This document shows positions 43,567-52,120 of a DNA stretch of 64,000 nt, piece after piece (the first letter of the stretch is position 1; each line of letters starts with the position of its first letter). The stretch lies in assembly GCA_015068245.1 (NCBI GenBank), contig SVKU01000002.1, positions 62,001-126,000 on the forward strand, given 5' to 3'. Source of the stretch: Oscillospiraceae bacterium. Lineage in GTDB: Bacteria > Bacillota > Clostridia > Oscillospirales > Oscillospiraceae. A model generated the notes under the pieces. The model was given only the letters and a program-made list of their open reading frames with translations. It was not told the origin of the DNA and did not search any database. The position numbers and the translations under genes are program-made.

Positions 43567-43606
43567 ATCATATATGATATCCGGTTATCAATAAAGTTGC
43601 ACATTT
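43567..43606 (-). promoter_or_regulatory. Promoter of the small protein with TGCAAC box
   Basis: Minus strand: TGTGCAAC box ending at 43596, directly followed by -35 TTTATT (43590-43595), 17-base spacer, TATGAT (43567-43572). A second TGCAAC lies 20 bases further upstream. Confidence 0.65.
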
Positions 43607-43666
43607 TCGATTTCTGTTGCATTTTTTATCAGGCATAAAAGTGACACTTCAAACAAAAAGTATTAC

Positions 43667-43695
43667 TTTACCCACGGTTTACCCTAGGTTATAAT
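43667..43695 (+). promoter_or_regulatory. Promoter of the island reductase gene
   Basis: TTTACC (43667-43672), 17-base spacer, perfect TATAAT (43690-43695). The leader carries a 9-bp hairpin GGGGTGCGG/CCGCACCCC (43740-43767). Confidence 0.7.
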
Positions 43696-43796
43696 TAATT
43701 TGAGCAAGTAGTCCGTTGTTATAGCATTTTTTGTTCTCAGGGGTGCGGTAAACCTCAGCCGCACCCCACATTACTATTGTTCAGGAAGGTATTGAT

Positions 43797-46037
43797 ATGA
43801 AATACTCAAACATACTCGCCCCTATTAAAATCGGGAACGTCACATTGAAAAACAGGCTGTTTTCCGCCAAGTGTATCCCGTCTTCTCAGGAAGATTTTGA
43901 AGCGTCCATGGCATTTTACGAAGACTTTGCCCGCAAAGGCGCAGCTACCGTAACTTTCGCCGTAGGTACCTGGCCCAACTGTGAAGGCAAGCGCAGCGGC
44001 ATGTCCTCACTGAAAATGGATGATCCCTCAACTGCCGAAAACTTCCGCAAAATGGTTGAGCGTGTCCATAGCTACGGGGCATTGTGTTCCGCTTCCCTGA
44101 TGAATGTGGAGCCTCAGGATGTGGCCATTTCCGACACTCCCAACTGGAACGAGATCCCCAGAAACGGCGACTATTCCCGCAACTTCTCCAACAAGTGGGG
44201 CATCTCCCTTGAACGCCTTGAGGGTATGCTGGACGATTTTGTATATGCCTGCAAGGAACTTCAGAAGCTGGGCTTCGACATGGTCACCATTTATATGTCA
44301 TATCGCGGCGGTATCCTCGCCTGTTCCCTTTCTCCCCTGCTGAACCAGCGTACCGACAAGTACGGCGGCCCCACCATGGCCGATCGTGCTTCCCTGACCC
44401 TCGAGCTGTTCCGCCGCATCAAAGAAGCCTGCGGTCAGGACTTCCTTATCGAGGCTCAGATATCCGCCCTTGAAGAAGAACCCGGATACACCGTGGAGGA
44501 CTTCCTCGACTATGCCGAGATGTGTGAGGGACTGGTAGACATTTTCCAGCTTCGCGGCTATGAAGGTTCCACCACTCATCTCAACGGTTACAACTGCCCC
44601 AAGGGTGAACCCCTGAACCTGAAATACGCAGAAGCTTTCAAAAAGCGGGGCATCAAGGCCATTGTTTCTCCCGTAGGCGGCTTTACCAGCCTTGACGATA
44701 TCGACCGCTTTATTGCCGAAGGTAAAACCGACGCGGTACATATTGCCCGCGGTTTCATCGCCGACGAAGATTTCGGCGACAAACTTATGGAAGGCCGAGG
44801 CATTGATGTGACCCCCTGTCTGCTGTGCAACGGATGCCATGGAGGTACATGTGCCGTCAACCCCGAAGCCGGTTATCAGCATCTTCTCAAAGGCGGCGTT
44901 CCCGCTCCCGAAAAGCTGAAGAATGTCGCTGTTGTAGGCGGCGGTCCTGCCGGTATGCGTGCAGCTCTCATAGCCTCAAAGCGTGGTCATAAGGTAACCC
45001 TGTTTGAAAAGACCGGTTCTCTTGGCGGTCAGCTGAAATGCGCAATGTATCCCGAATTCAAATGGCCCCTGAATGACTACCGTGCATGGCTCATTCGTGA
45101 GGTTGAAAAGTCCGATGTCAAGGTTTTGCTCAACACCACTGCTGACGAAAGTAACCTGACCGGTTTTGATGCCATAATTGCAGCTCCCGGTTCCGCACCC
45201 GCAATCATACCCGTTCCCGGCGCCGACAGCGACAAGGTCTGGAAAGTTGACGACGTTTTTGGCAACGAAGAAAAACTTGGCAAAAACGTGGTGGTTGTAG
45301 GTGGTGCTGCATCCGGCAGAGAAACCGCCCTGTACCTTGCAGAATGCGGCCACAAGGTCACCATGCTGACACGCTCCATGGCAAACCTGTTTGATGATAT
45401 GCATGCAAAACGTGCCTGCGAAATAAGATTTGAAACCAACGAAAACTTTGAAGTCATCGAATTTGCCGAAACCAAAGAAATCGGCGACGGTTATGTGATC
45501 TGTGATGTAAAACGTGACGTCATTAAGCCCAAGGACGAATTCAACGGCGGCCAGGACGGAGAACCCGGTTCCGGCCCTCTCGATCCCGGCGGCCACAATC
45601 ATGACGATGGTCCCGGTGGACCCGGCGGACCCGGTGGACCCGGCGGACCCGGCGGACCCGGTGGACCCGGCGGACCCGGCGGACCCGGTGGACCCGGCGG
45701 TCCCGGCGGCGGAATGCCCGGTATGGAAGCCGCCAGCCTGCCTGTGGCGGTCAATGTAAGTACCATGGGCGGCCGTGTTGCTCCCGAAGTCAAGGCCGGC
45801 GGCCATCCCCACGGCATGGGCATGATGTTCGGCAGCGGCCCCGACTTCAGCAAGTCCTATGTTGAGACCGTGAAGCTTGAATTCGACAGCATTGTTGTTT
45901 CCGGCGGTCGCAATTCCTGCAGCACAGAGCTTTATAAGTCTCTGGCTCCCGAGGTATATGTTATCGGCGATGCCGTAACTCCCGGCGACGTCAAGAACTG
46001 CACCTCCACCGCCTATGCTGCTGCCATGGCTCTGTAA
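43797..46037 (+). CDS. NADH:flavin oxidoreductase (BaiCD type) with a long Gly-Pro insert
   Basis: 746 residues, about 90 longer than usual. TIM barrel: ILAPIKIGNVTLKNRLFSAKC, then SPLLNQRTDKYGG. The 4Fe-4S site is unusually compact, CLLCNGCHGGTC (Cys341, 344, 347, 352), against the wider spacing in the 24673-26649 enzyme. FAD domain: VAVVGGGPAGMRAALIA; NADH domain: VVVVGGAASGRETALYL; end VYVIGDAVTPGDV. At 605-639 a run of GGP units interrupts the pyridine-nucleotide half, preceded by an acidic/His stretch (GGHNHDDG) and followed by Met/Gly-rich sequence. It should reduce an enone or enoyl C=C; the substrate is unknown. Single gene with its own promoter and terminator. Confidence 0.88.
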   Translation: MKYSNILAPIKIGNVTLKNRLFSAKCIPSSQEDFEASMAFYEDFARKGAATVTFAVGTWPNCEGKRSGMSSLKMDDPSTAENFRKMVERVHSYGALCSASLMNVEPQDVAISDTPNWNEIPRNGDYSRNFSNKWGISLERLEGMLDDFVYACKELQKLGFDMVTIYMSYRGGILACSLSPLLNQRTDKYGGPTMADRASLTLELFRRIKEACGQDFLIEAQISALEEEPGYTVEDFLDYAEMCEGLVDIFQLRGYEGSTTHLNGYNCPKGEPLNLKYAEAFKKRGIKAIVSPVGGFTSLDDIDRFIAEGKTDAVHIARGFIADEDFGDKLMEGRGIDVTPCLLCNGCHGGTCAVNPEAGYQHLLKGGVPAPEKLKNVAVVGGGPAGMRAALIASKRGHKVTLFEKTGSLGGQLKCAMYPEFKWPLNDYRAWLIREVEKSDVKVLLNTTADESNLTGFDAIIAAPGSAPAIIPVPGADSDKVWKVDDVFGNEEKLGKNVVVVGGAASGRETALYLAECGHKVTMLTRSMANLFDDMHAKRACEIRFETNENFEVIEFAETKEIGDGYVICDVKRDVIKPKDEFNGGQDGEPGSGPLDPGGHNHDDGPGGPGGPGGPGGPGGPGGPGGPGGPGGPGGPGGGMPGMEAASLPVAVNVSTMGGRVAPEVKAGGHPHGMGMMFGSGPDFSKSYVETVKLEFDSIVVSGGRNSCSTELYKSLAPEVYVIGDAVTPGDVKNCTSTAYAAAMAL

Positions 46038-46045
46038 GAAAAACT

Positions 46046-46079
46046 GCTCCCGATATCGCAAAACGCTGATATCGGGAGC
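46046..46079 (+). terminator. Terminator of the island reductase gene
   Basis: 12-bp stem GCTCCCGATATC/GATATCGGGAGC followed by TTTTTATT. Confidence 0.85.
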
Positions 46080-46119
46080 TTTTTATTCAAAATCTGCAAC
46101 AGCGAACAAGTTTTGGGAC

Positions 46120-46148
46120 TTTATCGCCCATAAAAAGTGGATTAAAAT
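46120..46148 (+). promoter_or_regulatory. Promoter of the first MaoC-type gene
   Basis: TTTATC (46120-46125), 17-base spacer, TAAAAT (46143-46148). A TGCAAC sequence lies about 20 bases upstream of the -35. Confidence 0.6.
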
Positions 46149-46186
46149 AGTAATAAGCTTGAAAAAGAATTGAAAGGAATGTTGAA

Positions 46187-47626
46187 ATGAGTTACTGCAA
46201 AACCGCTGCCAAATTCGGCGACGAATATGTAAAGTTTTACCCTGGCGTATACAGCGACGAAGACAAGGCTCTTATCGACAGTGCCGTTGCCTCACGCACC
46301 AGGCTGAACGCCAGAGGCCCCGTCAAGGTTTCGGAGCTGATCAACCAGACTCTCCCCGAAGATACTCCCGGCATCAGCCAGCCAAGAGGTCATCACGGCC
46401 CTCCGGGTGAGGAAGGCCCCAAGGACGCGCCCAAACCCAAAGCAGGCGATCCCACTGTTGTAACTGCTGAAAGCATCAAACGTACCGGCATGCAAAAAGG
46501 CTGGGAAAATCCCATTTGGTGGGACGACGAATATGCTCAGAAACTTGGATACAAATCTGCTCTCATGTATCCTCTCGGCATGACCATTGCCGGCAGCTGG
46601 GGCGACGCCATGCCCACACCTCTGCGCGATACCCTTGCAGTAAGCGGCCTGAACAGAATCCACTATTTCTACAAGCCCGTTTACGCAGGCGACAAGCTGT
46701 ATTCCATCGAAAACAAGCAGGATCTGACTGAGATTACTCCCTATGTTGATGGCGGCTGCGAATACCGCACATTCCGCATGTACGGCGAAGGCCAGGTTTA
46801 TAACCAGGACGGCGAACTGGTGGGCGAAAGCATCGGTTTCGTCAAGGAAAGCCTGAAAAAATATGTCCAGCTGCCCGAAGGCTACGACGGACGTACCTTT
46901 GACGACAGCTGGGACTGCGCCAACTGGTGGGAACGCAAGACACATCAGTACACCGATGAGGATTGGGAATTCATCAAAGACCAGTGGTCAAAAGAAAAAC
47001 GCCGTGGTGAAGAGCCTCTGTACTGGGATGATGTTAAGGAAGGCGAGTACATCCCGCCCAAATACGTCGGCCCCATGACCGCTTTTGATCTTGGCGGACG
47101 ATTCCAGTTCTACAATGGTGACAAATACAACCTTACCATTAAGGAAAAACTGGCAGACCCCGAAATAGCCAAAACCATGTACAAAAACCAGTACGGCATC
47201 TGGGTTGATAAGGAAGCCGATGTACTCAACGCTCCCGGCGGCCCCGAGTTTACCTTTATCGACCGCTCCATCTTCGAAAACAGCACCTGTGCAGCTTTTG
47301 CCATCGACATGCTGTTCAACTGGATGGGTGACAGAGGCTGGATGTATAAGATAGCATGGGATATCATGGGCGTATTCCCGGGATACGAAGGTCTTATCCC
47401 CGATCACCCCGATGAACCCATGTATATCCAGCAGGTTCCCGGTTTTGAAAACTATCGTCCGTTCAGCCATGGTCTGGCAGGCGATATGTGCGTCTGCAAA
47501 GCCTGGGTCAAGAGCAAATATGTCAAAAACGGCGAGTACTTTGTTGACCTGGTCTGGTGGTGCGAAACCTTTGATGGTTACGTATTCGAAGAAGGCGAAT
47601 TCACCGTTATACTTCCCAAGAAATAA
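46187..47626 (+). CDS. Large MaoC-type double-hotdog protein (hydratase/dehydratase-like), copy 1
   Basis: 479 residues. The segment WENPIWWDDEYAQKLGYKSALMYPLGMTI matches the FAS1-like/MaoC N-terminal hotdog pattern 'NP...D..YA..t..G...aPp', and a second hotdog-like part follows (GEEPLYWDDVKEGEYIPPKYVGPMTAFDL). The end LVWWCETFDGYVFEEGEFTVILP is like acyl dehydratases. Such proteins add or remove water across a C=C, usually on CoA thioesters. A Gly/Pro/Lys linker (HHGPPGEEGPKDAPKPK) near 65-80 precedes the core. Paralog of 50536-51972. No CoA ligase is nearby, so the substrate may not be a CoA ester. Confidence 0.75.
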   Translation: MSYCKTAAKFGDEYVKFYPGVYSDEDKALIDSAVASRTRLNARGPVKVSELINQTLPEDTPGISQPRGHHGPPGEEGPKDAPKPKAGDPTVVTAESIKRTGMQKGWENPIWWDDEYAQKLGYKSALMYPLGMTIAGSWGDAMPTPLRDTLAVSGLNRIHYFYKPVYAGDKLYSIENKQDLTEITPYVDGGCEYRTFRMYGEGQVYNQDGELVGESIGFVKESLKKYVQLPEGYDGRTFDDSWDCANWWERKTHQYTDEDWEFIKDQWSKEKRRGEEPLYWDDVKEGEYIPPKYVGPMTAFDLGGRFQFYNGDKYNLTIKEKLADPEIAKTMYKNQYGIWVDKEADVLNAPGGPEFTFIDRSIFENSTCAAFAIDMLFNWMGDRGWMYKIAWDIMGVFPGYEGLIPDHPDEPMYIQQVPGFENYRPFSHGLAGDMCVCKAWVKSKYVKNGEYFVDLVWWCETFDGYVFEEGEFTVILPKK

Positions 47627-47643
47627 AAAGAAACAATAATCAA

Positions 47644-47677
47644 AAAACCTGCCGAGCCAAATGGCTCGGCAGGTTTT
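47644..47677. terminator. Bidirectional terminator, MaoC copy 1 / solute-binding protein 1
   Basis: 15-bp perfect stem AAAACCTGCCGAGCC/GGCTCGGCAGGTTTT, 4-base loop. Confidence 0.88.
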
Positions 47678-47723
47678 CAGGTTTTTAATGCAGCGTCAAA
47701 GAAACTGACCTTACATTTTCGAC

Positions 47724-49442
47724 TTATCTTGCGTAATATCTGTCCAGAGCGTCCTGATAGATCTCCATCAGTCGGTCAAGCTGGAGAGTTTCGAGCTGGG
47801 CGATGAATGCATCCCACTCTTCCATGGGCTTGGCACCGGTAACAAACAGTACGAGGTTCTCGTCCACGCAGGTATCGATATCTGTTTCAATGCTGCTCTT
47901 CTCTTCGCTTTCAAGGGCAGTATATGCGATACCGGTGGGAATTGCATACAGGCCATCGCTGGATTTGGTCCAGACATTCCAGCATTCTGCCTGAAGCTCG
48001 CTAAGGAACTGCTCAACTCTGCCGGGGCTGTAAATGCCGGTCAGGCTTCCGTAAGGTGTCCACATACGGGAAATTGCTGCAACGGTAAGACCAAACTCAT
48101 TGTTGATGATAAGGTCGGTAAACTGAGGTTCACCGTCTACCAGTTCAAAAGTCTTGCCCTCCACGCCGTAGTTATACATATTGTAGCCGGCTTCGGAATA
48201 CCAGAAGTCCATCCACGCAACCGCAAGCTCAGGATTTTCACACTTGGTTGAAATGGAAACGGTATCGTTATCAACCATCTTACGAGCGGAGATGTGATCT
48301 ATCTCACCCTCTGCCTTAACAAGGTTTGGAACAGGAGCAAGAGCAAAATCGGGATCGGCGTTGTAAGTGGCGTATTTGTCCACTTCCTCATACATTGCAG
48401 GCCAAACAGCAATGTTGTCAGAGCCAACGCCCTCATTGATAGTGGGAGAGAAGGGGTCATATTCGATGGAAATAAAGTCACTGTTGATAAGGCCCTTATT
48501 GTACCAGTCCTGCATCAAAGCAAGGTAGTCCCGGAAACCGGGCTCCAGAACGGAGCATTTTACCTCACCATCCACCTGGAACATAGTTGCACCGCTGCTG
48601 ACACCAAATCCGCCCAGGAAGCCTTCCATGTTCATGCCATTGTGCATATAGAAGGTTGAATCGCTGCCGTACTCGTCTTTGAACGCAGTCAGAACTTCGG
48701 TCATCTGGTCGTAGGTTTTGGGAACATCAAATCCCAGCTTATCCAGCCAGTCCTTTCGGATAACCAAACCGTTGTTGCACTTGTACTCATCATAGAAAGA
48801 TTTGAAGTCAACAACGCTGCCGTCGTCGAGAGCAAAGTCATATTTGAAGTTGCCCACATTGTTCATATAGTAGGAATAGAACGGGGCATGCTCCTCCAGA
48901 TAGGGCGTCAGGTCAATGATTATTTCGTCCTCAACAGCCTTGGCACCGCCACCTGCATACATGGAAGTACAGGCATTGATGTAGTCACCGAAATCGCCGC
49001 CTGCCATAAGCAGGTTGAACTGCTCGGAGTATACCATAAAGCTGATCTCCTGCCATTCAATGTGGACGCCCGTCATCTCTTCCAGCTGTTTTACCCATTC
49101 AAAGTCGGCCCAGCTCGAGATGCCAACAGTATCCAGCGGTGGCCGGAGATTGACGGCTTTGGTGGTATAGGTCAAAGTCTGCGGCTCCTCGGTCAAGGGC
49201 AGCTTCAGCTCAATACTGGAGATGTCAACAGCTTCCATCTCCGCTGCATGATCCTCTTCCTGCTGAGCCAATTCCTCAGCATCAGGTGTTGCAGGGCTTT
49301 CCTCTGCAACAGGTTCTGTTGTTTCTTCAGAAACGACAGGTTCCTCGGCAGGTGTCTCTTCAGCCGCAGGCTTGGACGCACATCCTGCCATCAAAGCAAG
49401 CAAAAGAGCAAACACTGCCAATAGTGAAATAAACTTTTTCAT
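47724..49442 (-). CDS. Extracellular solute-binding lipoprotein 1
   Basis: 572 residues from ATG 49442, seven bases after GGAGG. Signal peptide, lipobox LMAGC (Cys21), then a Glu/Pro-rich tether to about 70. The mature part follows the large family-1 solute-binding (LipO/LplA-like) pattern: FEWVKQLEEMTGVHIEWQEI, EQFNLLMAGGDFGDYI, LVIRKDWLDKLGFDVPKTYDQMTEVLTAFKD and VAWMDFWYSEAGYNMYNYGVEG. These proteins normally deliver saccharides or peptides to an ABC importer, but no permease or ATPase is present here. Carries a TGCAAC-box promoter. Paralog of 52121-53854. Confidence 0.88.
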   Translation of the reverse strand: MKKFISLLAVFALLLALMAGCASKPAAEETPAEEPVVSEETTEPVAEESPATPDAEELAQQEEDHAAEMEAVDISSIELKLPLTEEPQTLTYTTKAVNLRPPLDTVGISSWADFEWVKQLEEMTGVHIEWQEISFMVYSEQFNLLMAGGDFGDYINACTSMYAGGGAKAVEDEIIIDLTPYLEEHAPFYSYYMNNVGNFKYDFALDDGSVVDFKSFYDEYKCNNGLVIRKDWLDKLGFDVPKTYDQMTEVLTAFKDEYGSDSTFYMHNGMNMEGFLGGFGVSSGATMFQVDGEVKCSVLEPGFRDYLALMQDWYNKGLINSDFISIEYDPFSPTINEGVGSDNIAVWPAMYEEVDKYATYNADPDFALAPVPNLVKAEGEIDHISARKMVDNDTVSISTKCENPELAVAWMDFWYSEAGYNMYNYGVEGKTFELVDGEPQFTDLIINNEFGLTVAAISRMWTPYGSLTGIYSPGRVEQFLSELQAECWNVWTKSSDGLYAIPTGIAYTALESEEKSSIETDIDTCVDENLVLFVTGAKPMEEWDAFIAQLETLQLDRLMEIYQDALDRYYAR

Positions 49443-49471
49443 CACAATTCCTCCTTAATTACTTCACATTC

Positions 49472-49513
49472 AGTATATCAGTGTCTGCCGAGCAAGGTAA
49501 AGTTGCACATTTC
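49472..49513 (-). promoter_or_regulatory. Promoter of solute-binding protein 1 with TGCAAC box
   Basis: Minus strand: GAAATGTGCAAC box (49502-49513), abutting -35 TTTACC (49496-49501), 18-base spacer, TATACT (49472-49477). Confidence 0.65.
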
Positions 49514-49728
49514 ATACGGTGTGACTTATTCTGTTCGCCTGCCCCACGTTGTCAATTCCATCATTCCAAATGACTGTTCAGCAGCTCAAATCCCTTTCTC
49601 ACAGGTGTTTTCTCATCGAATAGGAACAAAACAAAAACTGCTTATTGCGCCCCGGGCCATTTTGTGTTAGCGTATAGTCAGCAAACATTAGTTATCTAAA
49701 CGATCAATATGTGTTTTGGAGGGCAATT

Positions 49729-50514
49729 ATGGAAAACATCAATACAGAGGCTTTACTGAAACGAATTGAAAAGCTGGAGGAAGACGCCGCCCGGGCAGAT
49801 GACTACCGTGAGATCTGCAACTGCATGGCCGGTCACTGTTTTTGCTACAATTCCCACGACCAGGCGTACGAAATCGAAACTTTCTGGACAAAAGAAAAGC
49901 AGGACGCTTACTATAACGGCAACACCACTCCCGAAGGTGTGGCATATTACTACATAAACAACACCAAAGCTTTGAGGGCAAAACAGCGGGAGATAGTCAA
50001 CAGGGTGTACGATATGGAACTTACAGAGGAAGATAAGGTCGGATACCGTGTTGTCAACATGCTGGGCACTCCCTTTATTGAGATCGCAAAAGACCGCCAG
50101 ACGGCCCAGGGCGTGTGGATGACCTTTAATGTTCTTTGCCACGTTGATAATGATGGCAAGCCCCAGCCTTCCGTTTCCGTTGGAAAAATCTGTGCCGAAT
50201 TCTGCAGAGAAAACGGCAAATGGAAGCTTTGGCGGTTCAGAGGCTGTCCCGGCGGTTTTGACCTGGACGTTAAACTCTCCAACGACGGTACCGATAAGGC
50301 TTCCGACGATGCAGACAAAAACAAAATGAACTTCGGACTGCCCAAATTCACCGAGGAAGAAGAAAAAATCCTGAACAAACGGCGCATCACAAAGGAATAC
50401 GCCCTTTACGAAATGGGATATCAGCCCTGGAACCCTGCTGTGGCAGATCCGCCGCTGCCCATGCCTTACGACACCTGGGACGACAGTCAGTCTTTCTTCC
50501 AGTTTATCGACTGA
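49729..50514 (+). CDS. SnoaL-like (NTF2-fold) protein, cytoplasmic
   Basis: 261 residues from ATG 49729, after GGAGGG. A short coiled start (LLKRIEKLEEDAARADDYREI) leads into the SnoaL-like fold, CMAGHCFCYNSHDQAYEIETFW, with the fold's final strand CRENGKWKLWRFRG; a C-terminal tail with NPAVADPPLPMPYDTWDD follows. SnoaL relatives include the bile-acid 7-alpha-dehydratase BaiE, but this protein is longer and I cannot show that the catalytic Tyr/His/Asp set is kept. It is cotranscribed with the second MaoC-type gene (21-base gap), implying linked steps. It resembles the lipoprotein at 13952-14971. Confidence 0.75.
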   Translation: MENINTEALLKRIEKLEEDAARADDYREICNCMAGHCFCYNSHDQAYEIETFWTKEKQDAYYNGNTTPEGVAYYYINNTKALRAKQREIVNRVYDMELTEEDKVGYRVVNMLGTPFIEIAKDRQTAQGVWMTFNVLCHVDNDGKPQPSVSVGKICAEFCRENGKWKLWRFRGCPGGFDLDVKLSNDGTDKASDDADKNKMNFGLPKFTEEEEKILNKRRITKEYALYEMGYQPWNPAVADPPLPMPYDTWDDSQSFFQFID

Positions 50515-50535
50515 CCAAAACAAGGAGGAAATACA

Positions 50536-51972
50536 ATGAGCATAGAGTTCAAAACCGTTTATCCCGGCATATACGACGAAAAGGAACAGCAGCTGCTGAA
50601 CGAAACCAACGACTTTTTCTCCGGCGACGAGGAGATCCTACAGCAAAAGCTGGCAAGGCAGGCCACCGGCTATAAAGGCGTCGGCGGCATGGAGCTGAAC
50701 AGCGGTATAGGTCATATTGAAAACGTCCTTGGACGAAACGATGTGCTTACTGCCAACAAGAGTGTCAACGCAAGAAACCCCCTGTATACCGATGCCGATT
50801 ACGCCAGAAAAACAAAATGGGGCAAGCTCATGGCTGCTCCCATGAGTCAGGAATGCGGTGCATTGTTTCCCTTGATGCCCAGAGGCACCGATGTCTGGAT
50901 AAGCAGCGAAGAACCCACTGAGCGTGGTCTTGATCACGAACTTACATTCCACAAACCCATTTTCGAGGGCGACTATATCTCCAGTGCCATCACCAGCCAG
51001 TACATAACAGACATCACCGACCCCAACGGCAGCAAGGTGCGCAGATTCCGTGCCACCGGAACAGGTGAGCTCAGGAACGAAAACGGCGAGGTTCTCATCT
51101 CCGGTGTTTACCGTGGCATTGAAACTTTCAAAGTGCCCGAGGATTACTCCAAAGTTGATGATTATGACGGTCCCCGCTCCATTTACTATCCCACCTACAA
51201 CAACTGGGATACGGAGCGCCCCCGCCATGTGTATACAGACGAGGACTATGATCTTATCAAAGGCATCTGGGCCGGGGAATATATCCGTGGCAGTGAAACT
51301 CTTTACTGGGAAGATGTCAATATCGGTGACGAGCCTGCCTGGACCTGCGACGGCCCATACACCGACGGTAAGAAAGGCGGCCCCATGCCCGGAAGCATGA
51401 CTGTTGAAGCCAGAACCGTGCTTATGGGCGAGCCTATCGTAATGGATGTCATCCCCGGTATGCCCGGCGGTCCCATGGAGCCGCCAAAAACCGAACTAAA
51501 AAAAGACGAATACGGCATAATTTCCGTTGAAACCAAAGGCGGCGGTATGGCAGGACCTCCCCCTCGTCAGGACAACACTCCTCCCCACCCAAATAAACGT
51601 GCATCTTTCCAGAACACCGTTGGCAGAAACCTTGCCGCAAAGTTCGTGACTAACTGGATGGGTGATGACGGCTGGCTTTACAAGCTTTGCTGGAGACTGT
51701 CTTTCTGTATGGACCACGGACGCAATATGTTCCCCGAAAACTTTGACCGTCCCAGCTATTTGTTGAAGGTTCCTTATCTGAAAGAGGCCGGGAAATTCAT
51801 GAACACTCACGGATACATTGGCGACATAGCCATTACCAAAGGCTATGTCTGCGACAAATATATTAAAGACGGCAAGCACTATGTGGATCTTGTTGTCTGG
51901 TGCGAAGAGATCGAAGGCGGCATTTTTGCGGAATGCTATGCCGTGGTTGAGCTTCCTTCAAAAAATGCCTGA
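50536..51972 (+). CDS. Large MaoC-type double-hotdog protein, copy 2
   Basis: 478 residues. ARNPLYTDADYARKTKWGKLMAAPM is the clearest FAS1-like/MaoC hotdog signature in the window; SGVYRGIETFKVPEDY and GSETLYWEDVNIGDEPAWT start the later parts, and the end LVVWCEEIEGGIFAECYAVVELP parallels copy 1 (LVWWCETFDGYVFEEGEFTVILP). The Gly/Pro-rich stretch lies elsewhere than in copy 1, near 305-355 (GMPGGPMEPP, GPPPRQDNTPPHPNKR). Expected hydratase/dehydratase chemistry; acts with the SnoaL-like protein encoded just before it. Ribosome site AAGGAGG. Confidence 0.77.
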   Translation: MSIEFKTVYPGIYDEKEQQLLNETNDFFSGDEEILQQKLARQATGYKGVGGMELNSGIGHIENVLGRNDVLTANKSVNARNPLYTDADYARKTKWGKLMAAPMSQECGALFPLMPRGTDVWISSEEPTERGLDHELTFHKPIFEGDYISSAITSQYITDITDPNGSKVRRFRATGTGELRNENGEVLISGVYRGIETFKVPEDYSKVDDYDGPRSIYYPTYNNWDTERPRHVYTDEDYDLIKGIWAGEYIRGSETLYWEDVNIGDEPAWTCDGPYTDGKKGGPMPGSMTVEARTVLMGEPIVMDVIPGMPGGPMEPPKTELKKDEYGIISVETKGGGMAGPPPRQDNTPPHPNKRASFQNTVGRNLAAKFVTNWMGDDGWLYKLCWRLSFCMDHGRNMFPENFDRPSYLLKVPYLKEAGKFMNTHGYIGDIAITKGYVCDKYIKDGKHYVDLVVWCEEIEGGIFAECYAVVELPSKNA

Positions 51973-52065
51973 CTCTTTCTTCGGAAAAAGATCGTTTTTC
52001 AGTATCCTGTGCCTTCTATTCAGGCAAAGCATGCTGACGGAGTTTAAAATGATCCAATAACATAA

Positions 52066-52104
52066 AAATCCCCTGTCCGGCCAGAACTGCCGGACAGGGG
52101 ATTT
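52066..52104. terminator. Bidirectional terminator, MaoC copy 2 / solute-binding protein 2
   Basis: 15-bp perfect stem AAATCCCCTGTCCGG/CCGGACAGGGGATTT. Confidence 0.88.
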
Positions 52105-52120
52105 AAACTATTTGAATTGA

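Noticed and set aside
45599..45853. Short minus-strand frame rich in PGPPGP units
   Set aside because: It is the complement of the GGP tract of the flavin reductase; repetitive DNA keeps all frames open.
49729..50514. Direct assignment as BaiE 7-alpha-dehydratase
   Set aside because: Only the fold is similar; the protein is about 95 residues longer and the catalytic residues cannot be confirmed by eye.
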